Below, in pieces: positions 9,276 through 18,034 of a DNA stretch of 64,000 nucleotides. Position 1 is the stretch's first letter; every line of letters starts with the position of its first letter. The stretch lies in assembly GCF_007018905.1 (NCBI RefSeq), contig NZ_CP041402.1, positions 2,096,001 through 2,160,000 on the forward strand, written 5' to 3'. The notes below the pieces were generated by a model. It was given only the letters and a program-made list of their open reading frames with translations. It was not told where the DNA came from and made no database searches. The DNA comes from Tardiphaga sp. vice304 (GTDB taxonomy: Bacteria > Pseudomonadota > Alphaproteobacteria > Rhizobiales > Xanthobacteraceae). The translations under genes were made by a program, and so were the position numbers.

Positions 9276-10473
9276 GGGGATCGGTTTCCAGCGTGCCGCC
9301 GGCGAAGTTGCGATACAGAAAGCGCGTGGCGCCTTCCGTCGATTCGGTTTCGGCCATCTTGAAGATTTCCTCGTGCCGCGGCGACAGCGTGCAGGCGGGA
9401 TCGGTATTACCCGCGTCGCCGGTCAGCGCAAAGGCCTGGCAGCGGCAGCCGCCGAAATCGATCTCCTTGAAGGCGCAGCTCGCGCAGGGTTCGGGCATCC
9501 AGCCGGTGCCGCGATAGCGGTTGAAGGCTTCCGAATTCTGCCAGATCCAAGCGATCGAATGGTTCGAGCGCACCGACTCGAACTCCATCCCGGTGATGGT
9601 CTCGGCGGCATGGCACGGCAGGATCTTGCCGGACGGCGAGATGTTGAAGAATTGCCGGCCCCAGCCGCCCATGCATTTCTTCGGCCGCAGCGCGTAATAG
9701 TCCGGCACCACGTAATCGATGTCGAGAATGCCCTTCAGGCGCGTGCGCGCGTCCTCGACGATGCGCGTCGTATCCTCGATCTGCTCCAGCGTCGGCATCA
9801 GGGCGGCGCGGTTCTTCAGCGCCCAGCCGTAATATTGCACATTGGCGACTTCGAGCCGGTCGGCGTCGAGATCGATGGCCATCTGGATGATGTCGGCGAG
9901 CTGGTGCAAATTCTGCCGGTGCATCACCGCGTTCACCGTCAGCGGCATGTCGAGCTCGCGCGTCCAGCGCGCCACTTCGAGTTTTTTAGCGTGGCCATTG
10001 CGGTAGCCGCCGACGCGGTCGGCGACCACCGGTTCGTTGCCCTGGAAGCTGATCTGCACGTGGCAGAGGCCTGCATCGGCCAGCGCTGCGAGCTTGTCGC
10101 GTGTCAGCAGCACCGCGGATGTGATGAGATTGGAGTAGAGGCCGACGTCAGTGGCGTGCTGCACCAGCTCGACGATATCCTTGCGTGCCGCGGGCTCACC
10201 GCCCGAGAAATGAATTTGCAGCACGCCGATCTCGGCGAGCTCGGTTAGAATCTTCTTCCACTCCGCGGTGGTTAGCTCGTTGCTCGATCGCTCCAGCTCG
10301 ACCGGGTTGGAGCAATACGGACACTGCAGCGGGCAGCGGTGCGTCAGCTCCGCCAGCACGGCGAGCGGAATGCCAAACGTCTCCGCCGTCGAGCGGGTCT
10401 TCTCCATGATCGCCAGACCGTCGGCGGGGTCCGCGGCGAACACCGGGGCCGCATCGGTCAGAGTCGGGCTCAT
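9268..10473 (-). CDS. pqqE: PqqA peptide cyclase (radical SAM)
   Basis: 401 residues. PqqE joins the glutamate and tyrosine side chains of PqqA, the first committed step of pyrroloquinoline quinone synthesis. The radical SAM motif CxxxCxxC is seen as CPLQCPYC, followed by FSGGEP. The C-terminal SPASM region has the extra cysteines: CMGGWGRQF, ILPCHAA, EPCASCAF and GGCRCQ. The N-terminal 25 residues precede the radical SAM core as usual. ATG 10473 overlaps the pqqD stop (ATGA), indicating coupling with its partner chaperone PqqD. Confidence 0.97.
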   Translation of the reverse strand: MSPTLTDAAPVFAADPADGLAIMEKTRSTAETFGIPLAVLAELTHRCPLQCPYCSNPVELERSSNELTTAEWKKILTELAEIGVLQIHFSGGEPAARKDIVELVQHATDVGLYSNLITSAVLLTRDKLAALADAGLCHVQISFQGNEPVVADRVGGYRNGHAKKLEVARWTRELDMPLTVNAVMHRQNLHQLADIIQMAIDLDADRLEVANVQYYGWALKNRAALMPTLEQIEDTTRIVEDARTRLKGILDIDYVVPDYYALRPKKCMGGWGRQFFNISPSGKILPCHAAETITGMEFESVRSNHSIAWIWQNSEAFNRYRGTGWMPEPCASCAFKEIDFGGCRCQAFALTGDAGNTDPACTLSPRHEEIFKMAETESTEGATRFLYRNFAGGTLETDPHG

Positions 10474-10787
10474 GTCGCCTTCTCCTTTGCCTGGGTCAGG
10501 AAGCCCTTGTTGGCGAGATCCTGTAGCATTGCGATCACGTCGCGACCGATGTCCTCGCGCGGCGCGGCATATTTCGCCGCCAGCAGGTCGATCATGTCGG
10601 CAACGCTGCGCGCGCCGTCGCAGAGCTGCAGCACTTCCACGGCGATCTCGTCCGGTGCCAGCACGCGCTCCGGCGCCAGGATCACCCAGACCTGCCGGCT
10701 TTCGTCGAATTTCAGTCTGGCATGGCGCGGCAGCACCGGCCGGCTGGCCTCGTCGACTTGCAGGCGTCGGCTGCGCGGTTCGGTCAT
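10470..10787 (-). CDS. pqqD: PQQ biosynthesis peptide chaperone PqqD
   Basis: 105 residues. PqqD binds the PqqA precursor and presents it to PqqE (RiPP recognition element fold). Family features: RPVLPRHARLKFDESRQ near the N-terminus, then an acidic helix-turn with VEVLQLCDGARSVADMI and a C-terminal LANKGFL. I chose ATG 10787; the frame upstream runs into pqqC with no conserved sequence. The gap to pqqC is 7 bp and the stop overlaps the pqqE start. Confidence 0.96.
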   Translation of the reverse strand: MTEPRSRRLQVDEASRPVLPRHARLKFDESRQVWVILAPERVLAPDEIAVEVLQLCDGARSVADMIDLLAAKYAAPREDIGRDVIAMLQDLANKGFLTQAKEKAT

Positions 10788-10794
10788 GGTATCT

Positions 10795-11559
10795 CTAGCT
10801 CGCGTCGGGCACGAAGGCGCCCGGCGGGACAAAGCCGTTGACATAGGCGTGGTACAGCGCGTCGAGCTGCACCCACAAAACATTGGTCTTGAAGATCAGC
10901 GCATTGCAGACCAGTTCGCGCAAGGCCGGCGTGGTCGCGTGGCGGCGCACATAGTCGAGCGCAAAATTGGCGTCGCGCGGCGCCTGCGTCAGGCGGCGGC
11001 TGAAATAGCTCATGATGTCCGGATTGACGAATTCGTAATGCTTCAGCATTCCGGAGATGCGCTCCTCGTGCAGGTTCGGCGCGAACAATTCGGTCAGCGA
11101 CGAGGCGATCGCCTCCAGCGGGCTCTTGTCGCGCACGAAATGCACATAGGCATCTACTGCGAAGCGCGTCGCCGGCAGAATCCCTTCACCGGATTCGACG
11201 TAGGCACTGTCGAGGCCAAGGCCTTCGGTCAGCTTCAGCCAGCGCTCGATGCCGCCCTCGGCGCCGGCGTCGCCGTCATGGTCCTCGATGCGATGTCGCC
11301 ATTCGATGCGGGTGGCGCGGTCTCGGAAGCGAGAGATCACAACGGCGTCCTTGATCGGGATCGTGCTCTGATAGTAGTAGCGGTTGAGCGCCCAGGCCTG
11401 CACCTGACCCTTGGTGAGTTTGCCGCCGTGCAGCAAATGATGGAACGGATGCAGGCTGTGATAGCGGGTTGCGCCGATGTGTCGCAGCGTCGCTTCGAGC
11501 TGTTCGGCGCTGTCGAGCGGCGTATTGGCCATCAGAGAGAAAGCGGTGAGATCGTTCAT
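10795..11559 (-). CDS. pqqC: pyrroloquinoline-quinone synthase
   Basis: 254 residues, full length. PqqC is the cofactor-free oxidase that carries out the last ring closure and eight-electron oxidation forming PQQ. It has the haem-oxygenase-like helical fold; the conserved segments RYHSLHPFH, WALNRYYYQSTIPIKDA and RIEDHDGD are present. ATG 11559 overlaps the pqqB stop as ATGA. Placed between pqqB and pqqD in the standard order. Confidence 0.97.
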   Translation of the reverse strand: MNDLTAFSLMANTPLDSAEQLEATLRHIGATRYHSLHPFHHLLHGGKLTKGQVQAWALNRYYYQSTIPIKDAVVISRFRDRATRIEWRHRIEDHDGDAGAEGGIERWLKLTEGLGLDSAYVESGEGILPATRFAVDAYVHFVRDKSPLEAIASSLTELFAPNLHEERISGMLKHYEFVNPDIMSYFSRRLTQAPRDANFALDYVRRHATTPALRELVCNALIFKTNVLWVQLDALYHAYVNGFVPPGAFVPDAS

Positions 11560-12482
11560 GGCGTGATCTCCATGCCGTCATGGCCGATCTGCCAGCCGGC
11601 CTGTTGAACCTTCGCCCGCTGCGGGGAATGCGGCAGCAAGGCCGGGTTCGAATTGTTGATGTGCAGAAAGACTTTCTGCGCGATGTCGGAATCGGCCAGC
11701 ATCGCGATGGCGCCGTCGGGGCCTGACATGGCGAGATGCCCCATGCGCTGCCCGGTTTTCACGCCGAGGCCGGCGTCGATCAATTCATTGTCGTGCCATA
11801 CCGTGCCGTCGAACAGAACCAGCGGCGCGCCATGCAGGCGCTGTTGCAGTTCCGGCGTGACGCGGGCGCAGGCGGCGACGAAGAAAAAATACTGTCCGGT
11901 CGCCCGATCCTCGATCCGCAGCCCGAGCGTGTCGCCGTCATCATCCGTGCCGCCGGGGTGGGCATGGCCCTCCAGATACCAAGCCCCCTTGCCGGGCACC
12001 GCAAACGGCAACACGGCCAGCCCCGAAGGCGCGCCATTCGGTAGCGTCGGTTCAAAACCCTGATCGATGGCGAGCGATTGGCGGTGCACGTTCTTCTCGG
12101 CGAGCACATTGAAGATGCTGTTGGCTTGCAGGATCGCCAGCACTCTTGGGTGCGCGTAGAGGGTAAATGGCGAGCCCTCGCGCATCGACAAGAGCCCGGC
12201 GACCGCATCGACTTCACCATTGGTCAGGATGACGCCGGCGATCGGCGAGTGGCGAAGCTGGCCTGCTTTCGGATGCAGCGGCGGATTGGCAATCAGTTGC
12301 TGCCGCAGATCGGGCGAGGCGTTGATCAGGAACCAGTGTTCATTATCGACGGTTATGGCGATCGAGGCCTGACTGCCCTGCAGCGCCGGCATTTCGCGCG
12401 CAGCGCGACAGATTTCGCAGCCGCAATTCCATTGCGGAATACCGCCGCCCGCTGCGGCGCCGAGAACGATAACACGCAACAT
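11556..12482 (-). CDS. pqqB: PQQ biosynthesis protein PqqB
   Basis: 308 residues, metallo-beta-lactamase-fold protein required for PQQ formation, proposed to hydroxylate the cross-linked precursor. The N-terminus has AAAGGGIPQWNCGC, a cysteine pair typical of PqqB, and the metal-site region around LTNGEVDAVAGLL. The usual HxHxDH motif of hydrolytic family members is modified, as in other PqqB proteins. ATG 12482 gives a standard N-terminus; 7 codons upstream of it lack conservation. It is separated from pqqA by 68 bp holding a strong hairpin. Confidence 0.95.
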   Translation of the reverse strand: MLRVIVLGAAAGGGIPQWNCGCEICRAAREMPALQGSQASIAITVDNEHWFLINASPDLRQQLIANPPLHPKAGQLRHSPIAGVILTNGEVDAVAGLLSMREGSPFTLYAHPRVLAILQANSIFNVLAEKNVHRQSLAIDQGFEPTLPNGAPSGLAVLPFAVPGKGAWYLEGHAHPGGTDDDGDTLGLRIEDRATGQYFFFVAACARVTPELQQRLHGAPLVLFDGTVWHDNELIDAGLGVKTGQRMGHLAMSGPDGAIAMLADSDIAQKVFLHINNSNPALLPHSPQRAKVQQAGWQIGHDGMEITP

Positions 12483-12509
12483 GACATCGCCCCTGGGCCG
12501 CAACCGGAA

Positions 12510-12538
12510 GGGGCGCCTTCATAGGATGAAGGCGCCCC
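12510..12538 (-). promoter_or_regulatory. pqqA-pqqB intergenic hairpin
   Basis: A perfect 13-bp inverted repeat with a 3-base loop; the plus-strand left arm is GGGGCGCCTTCAT. It lies in the 68-bp gap between the stop of pqqA and the start of pqqB. There is no T-run after it, so it is not a classical intrinsic terminator. It may stabilise or partly terminate the short pqqA transcript, so that the substrate peptide is made in excess over the enzymes. Function is inferred from position. Confidence 0.7.
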
Positions 12539-12550
12539 GGAGGTCAGGTC

Positions 12551-12631
12551 TTACTTGCGCGCGGCGCAGGCGTACATGTTGATTTCCATGCCAACCGGCA
12601 CTTCGACGATCTTCGGTGCTTTCCATGCCAT
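12551..12631 (-). CDS. pqqA: PQQ precursor peptide PqqA
   Basis: 26 residues starting MAWKAPKIVEV and containing the conserved E-x-x-x-Y pair (Glu16 and Tyr20 in EINMY) that becomes PQQ. The ribosome site GGGAG lies 9 bases upstream of ATG 12631. It heads the pqqABCDE operon. The open frame extends further upstream without conservation, so the short form is the real one. Confidence 0.97.
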   Translation of the reverse strand: MAWKAPKIVEVPVGMEINMYACAARK

Positions 12632-12674
12632 CTTCGGTCTCCCGCTTGGCGCAGCAACAGCGCTGCACTCGTTG

Positions 12675-12703
12675 AATGTAGTACCTGCCGAAAGGTTCGC
12701 CAA
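12675..12703 (-). promoter_or_regulatory. candidate sigma-70 promoter of pqqA
   Basis: On the minus strand TTGGCG (12703-12698) and TACATT (12680-12675) are separated by 17 bases, giving a predicted start near 12668 and a leader of about 37 nt before pqqA. The match is moderate, so this is a prediction only. Confidence 0.35.
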
Positions 12704-12746
12704 CAGTCTCGTCAACACAATAATGGGTTCAGAGTGCGGTGCACCA

Positions 12747-12780
12747 ATTTGCGCAGGTGCAACATTGCACCTGCGCAAAT
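12747..12780. promoter_or_regulatory. perfect 34-bp dyad between pqqA and the DUF6894 gene
   Basis: Two 16-base arms, ATTTGCGCAGGTGCAA and its exact reverse complement, are separated by only CA. The dyad sits about 45 bp upstream of the predicted pqqA -35 box and 55 bp before the divergent gene at 12835. The small spacer and AT/GC mix fit a protein-binding operator as well as a cruciform or transcript hairpin. No member of this repeat was noticed elsewhere in the window. Confidence 0.75.
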
Positions 12781-12834
12781 GTTCCACATATGGCCATCAA
12801 TCGCATCATGCGCTCACGTCAACGGATTTCGCCC

Positions 12835-13092
12835 ATGCCGCTTTATTTTTTCCACACCCGCCTGGGTCCGGATCTCGTCGCCGACCCCAATGGCGAGCAG
12901 TTGCGTGACCCGGACCATGCCTGGGAGGTCGCCCGCGCGATGATTCGGCAATTGCTGCAGACCGAAGACACCCGATCCGGGCTGCTGTCGGCCGTTCTGG
13001 AAGTGACCGACGCAGAAGGAGAGATCGTGCTGGAATTTCCGTTCAGCGAAGCCCTGATCGAGACGCCGGAGGCGGGCACTACCCGGCATTGA
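12835..13092 (+). CDS. DUF6894 family small protein
   Basis: 85 residues, beginning MPLYFFHTRLGPDLV and ending in an acidic beta-rich half (EVTDAEGEIVLEFPFSEAL). This layout, an initial YFF strand followed by a D-x-x-G-x-x-L-x-D segment and an AxxxA helix, matches the DUF6894 family that is abundant in Bradyrhizobium and has no known function. ATG 12835 was chosen over an in-frame upstream start because family members begin with MPxYFF. It is divergent from pqqA. Confidence 0.8.
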   Translation: MPLYFFHTRLGPDLVADPNGEQLRDPDHAWEVARAMIRQLLQTEDTRSGLLSAVLEVTDAEGEIVLEFPFSEALIETPEAGTTRH

Positions 13093-13209
13093 CGCGCAAT
13101 GTCGCAGTGGGGATTGCACGGTCGCGAGAAATATTGAAACTGCGTAGCGGTAAGTCTCGGGGCGGCATTCACGGCCGTCGATAGAAGGCTTCCGCAAAGG
13201 GAGAATTTC

Positions 13210-14535
13210 ATGGCCGTTTATGCCTCCGCTCGCTCGGCGTTGCTCGCCGGCGTTTTCATCAGTGCCTTCCTGTCCCAAGCTGTCGCTCAGCAACCCGCGG
13301 CGCCGACCGAAAGTACCCCGGCAGCCACGCCCGCTCCCTCTCCTATGCCGGCTGCGCCGGCGCCGGCGCCGGCCGCTGCCGCGCCGGCCTTGCCGCCCGG
13401 TTCGCCGCTGATTGGCCGGCCGGCCGATAGTCCGGCCGCCGCCAGGCTCGCGCCGGTCGCGCCGCCGCCGATCGCCTCCTCGGTCGACAAGCTGCCGACG
13501 GCGCGGTTGAAGCTGCCGCCCGGCTTCAATATCGAGGTCTATGCCGCCGGCATGGCCAATGCGCGCACGCTGCGCGAAGGCGACAAGGGCACGGTGTTCG
13601 TCGGCTCCCGCCTCGTCGACAAGGTCTATGCGGTCATCAACAAGGACGGCAAACGCTCGGTCAAGGTGCTCGCCTCCGGCCTGTACCGCCCGAACGGCCT
13701 CGCCTTCAAGGACGGTACCTTGTACATCGCCGAACTGTCGAAAATCTCCAAGATCGACAAGGTCGAGGACAACCTCGACAACCCGCCGAAGCCGACGATG
13801 ATCTACGACAACCTGCCGAAGGACGAGGCGCACGGCTGGAAGTTCATCGGAATCGGCCCCGACAACAAGCTCTACGTTCCCGTCGGCCAGCCCGGCAACA
13901 GTGTGCTGCATGACGACGCGCACGGCCAGATCCGCCGCATCAACCTCGATGGCAGCGGCGCTGAAGTGGTGGTGCGCGGCATGCGCAATACGGTCGGCTT
14001 CGACTGGAACCCCGAAACCAAGGAGATGTACTTCACCGACAATGGCCGCGACTGGGTCTCGGAAAGCGTCCCGGAGGACGAGCTCAACCGCGTCAGCAAG
14101 GTCGGCGAGAATTTCGGCGCGCCGTATTGCCTGCAGGGCAACATCCTCGATCCCGAATTCGGCTGGGGCAAGTCGTGCGCCGACTACACCGCGCCGGTCG
14201 GCCTGCTTGGTGCGCATACCGCAGCACTCGGCATGCGGTTCTACACCGGCAAGGCGTTCCCGGCGGCGTACAAGAACGCGATCTTCGTGGCGCGGCACGG
14301 CTCCTGGAACAAGTCGCAGAAGCTCGGCGGCGATGTGGTGGTCGTGAAGCTCAACAAGGACGGCACGGTGAAGTCCACCGAACCGTTCCTCACCGGCTTC
14401 ATCGACAACAATAATTATATCGGCCGCCCGGTCGATGTGCTGCCGTTGAAGGATGGCTCGCTGCTGGTCTCCGATGACTGGAACGGCGCGATCTATCGCA
14501 TCACCTACGGCAAGCCGAAAGTCGCGGCGCAGTAA
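13210..14535 (+). CDS. exported PQQ-dependent sugar dehydrogenase-like protein (sorbosone dehydrogenase family)
   Basis: 441 residues: signal peptide 1-26 (cleavage near AVAQQ), a Pro/Ala-rich linker to about residue 90, then a six-bladed propeller like soluble PQQ aldose/sorbosone dehydrogenases. Visible blade motifs are LPPGFNIEVYA, GLYRPNGLAF, FIGIGPDNKLYVPVGQPGN, RGMRNTVGFDWNP, MYFTDNGRDW and RHGSWNKS; the His and Arg of such segments bind PQQ in the family. It likely oxidises a sugar or aldehyde in the periplasm. It lies directly after the pqq operon and before a cytochrome c that can accept its electrons. Substrate unknown. Confidence 0.85.
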   Translation: MAVYASARSALLAGVFISAFLSQAVAQQPAAPTESTPAATPAPSPMPAAPAPAPAAAAPALPPGSPLIGRPADSPAAARLAPVAPPPIASSVDKLPTARLKLPPGFNIEVYAAGMANARTLREGDKGTVFVGSRLVDKVYAVINKDGKRSVKVLASGLYRPNGLAFKDGTLYIAELSKISKIDKVEDNLDNPPKPTMIYDNLPKDEAHGWKFIGIGPDNKLYVPVGQPGNSVLHDDAHGQIRRINLDGSGAEVVVRGMRNTVGFDWNPETKEMYFTDNGRDWVSESVPEDELNRVSKVGENFGAPYCLQGNILDPEFGWGKSCADYTAPVGLLGAHTAALGMRFYTGKAFPAAYKNAIFVARHGSWNKSQKLGGDVVVVKLNKDGTVKSTEPFLTGFIDNNNYIGRPVDVLPLKDGSLLVSDDWNGAIYRITYGKPKVAAQ

Positions 14536-14621
14536 GGCAGGCCGTTCATCATCCATTGCAGAGCGTCCTGTTCACCTCGATCCGCAAGCGGGAAGAGCAG
14601 GGGCAGGGCGCGCACTCTCCA

Positions 14622-14742
14622 CGGTCGTCTCCGCGAAAGCGGGGACCCATAACCTCCGGCTTTTAAGATGATCTTCCGACTTCTCCGCCGCGCCTTCGCA
14701 GGCGTCGGCGGCTATGGATCCCCGCTTTTGCGGGGACGACCC
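14622..14742. repeat. intergenic inverted repeat, family A copy 1 (overlaps cytochrome gene start)
   Basis: Outer arms GTCGTCTCCGCGAAAGCGGG and its near reverse complement (CCCGCTTTTGCGGGGACGAC) flank about 60 bp. A second, diverged copy is at 47159-47301. The right half extends into the open frame of the cytochrome c gene and encodes its first 25 or so residues. Confidence 0.8.
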
Positions 14743-15312
14743 CGTGCGACGTTCGTCGTTTTACTTTCGCTCGTTGCAGTGGGGCCGACCATATCTCACG
14801 CCGAAACCATCGCCGATCGCACCGCACCGTGCCTTGTCTGCCACGGCGACAATGGCACCTCGAAAACCGAGCACACGCCCTCGCTCGGCGCGCAGCAGCC
14901 GGCCTATGTGCTGATCCAGCTCTATATGTTCCGCGAAAGGCTGCGGCTGTTCGCGCCGATGAACGACATGGCGAAGAACCTGACCGACGACGACCTGCGC
15001 AGTTTCTCGGACTATATCGCCGCGCTGCCGAAACCCGCGCCCGCGATCGATCCCGGCGATCCCGCGCGGATGGCACAGGCCAAGTTGCTAACGTCCAAAT
15101 TTCGCTGCGATTCCTGCCACAACGCCGACTATTCCGGCCGCGACAACATCCCGCGCATCGCCGGCCAGCGTGAGGATTACCTCGCCCAGACCCTGCACGA
15201 CTACAAGACCAATACCCGCCACGGCTACGACGCCACCATGGCCGACGTGATGCAATCGGTCAGCGACGCGCAGATCGTTGAGCTCGCGTATTTCCTCGCA
15301 AGGGTGAAGTGA
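14668..15312 (+). CDS. exported dihaem c-type cytochrome
   Basis: 214 residues with two haem c sites, CLVCH (Cys55-His59) and CDSCH (Cys147-His151), in two class I cytochrome c domains (about 48-120 and 135-210). A Sec signal ends near SHAET (residue 45). It follows the sugar dehydrogenase on the same strand, so it is the likely periplasmic electron acceptor passing electrons to a terminal oxidase. Oddity: residues 1-25, before the hydrophobic core, are encoded by an intergenic repeat element. No ATG/GTG/TTG lies in frame between that element and the hydrophobic core that I could find, so the repeat-derived n-region appears to be used. Confidence 0.85.
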   Translation: MIFRLLRRAFAGVGGYGSPLLRGRPRATFVVLLSLVAVGPTISHAETIADRTAPCLVCHGDNGTSKTEHTPSLGAQQPAYVLIQLYMFRERLRLFAPMNDMAKNLTDDDLRSFSDYIAALPKPAPAIDPGDPARMAQAKLLTSKFRCDSCHNADYSGRDNIPRIAGQREDYLAQTLHDYKTNTRHGYDATMADVMQSVSDAQIVELAYFLARVK

Positions 15313-15607
15313 ACGTCTTCTTTGCATTGGATGTGATGCGAAGGCGCTGATGGTCTCCCTCCCCTTGCGGGGAGGGTCGGCCGAACGAGCGATGATGCGA
15401 TTGCATCATCGAGAGTGGAGGCCGGGGTGGGGGTGCCACAGGCGATGGCGTTTGTGGCTACCCCCACCCGACCGGGCTTCGCCCGGCCCCCCTCCCCGCA
15501 AGGGGGAGGGGAAGATCCGCGCTCCGCTCGTACAGTTGCATGTCGGACGGCCCCCATTGGCCTTCTGCTTCCTGCTGCGATAACAAGCTGCAAACATGGA
15601 GCGATGC
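15313..15607. repeat. gene-free spacer with intergenic inverted repeat, family F
   Basis: No gene is visible between the cytochrome and the amidase. Most of the spacer (15353-15512) is a repeat whose ends pair: CTCCCTCCCCTTGCGGGGAG near 15355 and CCCTCCCCGCAAGGGGGAGG near 15491. Inside it are further small stems (ATGATGCGATTGCATCAT; CCGGGCTTCGCCCGG). Confidence 0.8.
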
Positions 15608-17011
15608 ATGAACGATCTCTGGCGTCTGTCGGCTACCGACCTTGCAGCCCTGATCCGCGACCGCAAGGTTTCGGCGAAGCAGGCCGCCCTCGCCGGGCTG
15701 GCGCGGCTCGACGCGGTCAATCCGGCGATCAATGCGGTGGTCGAGCATCGCCCCGAGGACGTGCTGGCGCAGGCCGAGGCCATCGACGCGGCCATCGCGC
15801 GCGGCGACGCGGTCGGGCCGCTGGCCGGCGTGCCGGTCACCGTCAAGGTCAATATCGATTATGCCGGCTATGCCACCACCAACGGCGTCGGCATCCAGAG
15901 CAACGTGCTGCCCGTCAGCAACAGCCCGGTGATCGACAATCTGCGCAAGGCGGGCGCCGTAATCCTTGGTCGCACGAACTGCCCGGCGTTTTCATATCGC
16001 TGGTTCACCAGCAATCTTCTTTATGGCGACACCAAGAACCCACGCGATCCTTCGATTACGCCGGGCGGCTCGTCGGGCGGCGCGGCAGCATCGGTCGCCG
16101 CCGGAATCGGCCACATCGCGCATGGCACCGACATCGCCGGCTCGATCCGCTATCCCGCCTATGCCTGCGGCGTGCACGGTCTGCGCCCGACGCTCGGCCG
16201 CATCGCGGCCTATAACGCGGCGCTACCGGAGCGCATCATTTCCGGCCAGATCACCGCGATGTCCGGCCCGCTGGCCCGCACGATTGCTGACGTCCGGCTC
16301 GGCCTCGAAGTGATGTCGCAGCCCGATATGCGCGACCCCTGGTGGGTGCCGGCGCCGCTGGACGGCCCCGTGATGCCGAAGCGCGCCGCGATGGTGCTGC
16401 GTCCCGACGGCCTCGAAATCACCGCCGACGTCGAAGCCGCGGTGCGCGATGCCGGCCGGCGGGTGCAAGCGGCCGGCTGGGTGGTCGAGGAAGTCGACAA
16501 CACCCCGGCGCTGCGCGAGGCTGCCGAGTTGCAGACCACAATCTGGTTCGGCGACGGCTATCAGGGCATGCTCGACGCCGCCGAGCGCGAGGGCGATCCC
16601 GGCGCGCTGGCCTGCCTGCGCGGCATCAGGCCGAAGCTCGAAGGGTTCGAGCAGGGCGGGCTGTCGCGGGCAATGGTGCGCCGCTCGAGCTTCGTGCGGG
16701 ACTGGCAGATGTTCCTGCAGCACTACGCGGTGGTGCTGATGCCGGTGTCCGGCGAACTGCCATTCCCGGACCAGCTCGACCTCAAGGACGAGGCCTCCTT
16801 CGCGCGGGTCTGGGCGGCGCAGATGCCGCAGATCGGGATTCCCTTCATGGGCCTGCCGGCGCTGTCGGTGGCGACCGGCCTGGTCGGCCGGGTGCCGACC
16901 GGCGTGCAGATCGTCGCCTCCCGTTACCGCGAGGATCTTTGTCTGGCCGCCGGCGAGGCGATCGAGGCGGGGGGCACGCCGGTATCTCCGATCGATCCCG
17001 TCACGGCCTGA
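15608..17011 (+). CDS. amidase signature family hydrolase
   Basis: 467 residues, usual length. The Ser-cisSer-Lys triad is at normal spacing: Lys80 (VTVKVN), cis-Ser155 (GGSSGG) and nucleophile Ser179 (GTDIAGSIR). These cytoplasmic enzymes hydrolyse carboxamides to the acid and ammonia; the substrate cannot be read from the sequence. ATG 15608 was preferred over a frame start four codons upstream because it gives the typical short N-terminus. It is followed at 11 bp by glutathione peroxidase, suggesting one transcript with it. Confidence 0.88.
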   Translation: MNDLWRLSATDLAALIRDRKVSAKQAALAGLARLDAVNPAINAVVEHRPEDVLAQAEAIDAAIARGDAVGPLAGVPVTVKVNIDYAGYATTNGVGIQSNVLPVSNSPVIDNLRKAGAVILGRTNCPAFSYRWFTSNLLYGDTKNPRDPSITPGGSSGGAAASVAAGIGHIAHGTDIAGSIRYPAYACGVHGLRPTLGRIAAYNAALPERIISGQITAMSGPLARTIADVRLGLEVMSQPDMRDPWWVPAPLDGPVMPKRAAMVLRPDGLEITADVEAAVRDAGRRVQAAGWVVEEVDNTPALREAAELQTTIWFGDGYQGMLDAAEREGDPGALACLRGIRPKLEGFEQGGLSRAMVRRSSFVRDWQMFLQHYAVVLMPVSGELPFPDQLDLKDEASFARVWAAQMPQIGIPFMGLPALSVATGLVGRVPTGVQIVASRYREDLCLAAGEAIEAGGTPVSPIDPVTA

Positions 17012-17022
17012 AGGATAAAACG

Positions 17023-17495
<473 letters not shown>

Positions 17496-17499
<4 letters not shown>

Positions 17500-17756
17500 C
17501 CGACACCAACGATGCCCCGCTGGAATTGCCCGATCGTCTGTCCACCGATCCGCGCAGCCCGTTCTACAATGCCGAGGTGTTGCAGCGCGATGTCGGCATT
17601 CGCTTCAAGGGCGTCGAAAAGACCAATGTCGAGGAATATTGCGTCAGCGAGAACTGGGTGAAGGTGCCGGCCGGCGCCGCCAAGGATCGCTACGGCAATC
17701 CGCTGACCATCAAGCTGACCGGCCCGGTCGAGCCGTATTTCCGCGACCAGGCGTAA
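17496..17756 (+). CDS. DUF3297 family protein
   Basis: 86 residues, soluble, starting after an ATGA overlap with the glutathione peroxidase gene. The segments LPDRLSTDPRSPFYN and GIRFKGVEKTNVEEYC are characteristic of the DUF3297 family, which has no known function and is often next to glutathione peroxidase genes. The coupling suggests a role in the same stress response. Confidence 0.88.
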
Positions 17757-17766
17757 GCAACAAACT

Positions 17767-17886
17767 GTCATTCCGGGGCGCGGGCGGCGCGAGCCGAACG
17801 CGAACCCGGAATCCCGAGCTGTTCATCGTCCCATGTCGAGATTCCGGGTTCGCTCGCGCTGATGCGCTCGCGCCCCGGAATGACGG
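17767..17886. repeat. intergenic inverted repeat, family D
   Basis: Outer arms GTCATTCCGGGGCGCG and CGCGCCCCGGAATGAC pair almost perfectly, with inner arms around AACCCGGAATC and GATTCCGGGTT. About 120 bp, located between DUF3297 and the ABC transporter operon. Confidence 0.85.
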
Positions 17887-17925
17887 CTGGAAGGCTGGCT
17901 AGCAAAAAGGCGCGCGCCGCATAAA

Positions 17926-17938
17926 TTTGAAGCTTAAA
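17926..17938 (+). promoter_or_regulatory. island operator copy 1
   Basis: TTTGAAGCTTAAA, matching the nine-copy consensus YTTKAAGNNTAAA. It lies about 96 bp before the NitT-type ABC transporter operon at 18035. Confidence 0.7.
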
Positions 17939-18034
17939 GCATTTGCGGTTTTGCGCTATGCTTCTGCAGCCGTCACGATGGACTCATCAGGTCCGTCGCG
18001 ATCGCGAGGCGTTCATGGCCAACGAGGACCGGGA

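Noticed and set aside
12814..14556. 580-codon minus-strand open frame opposite the sugar dehydrogenase gene
   Set aside because: Shadow of a clear exported propeller enzyme; composition is typical for antisense reading.
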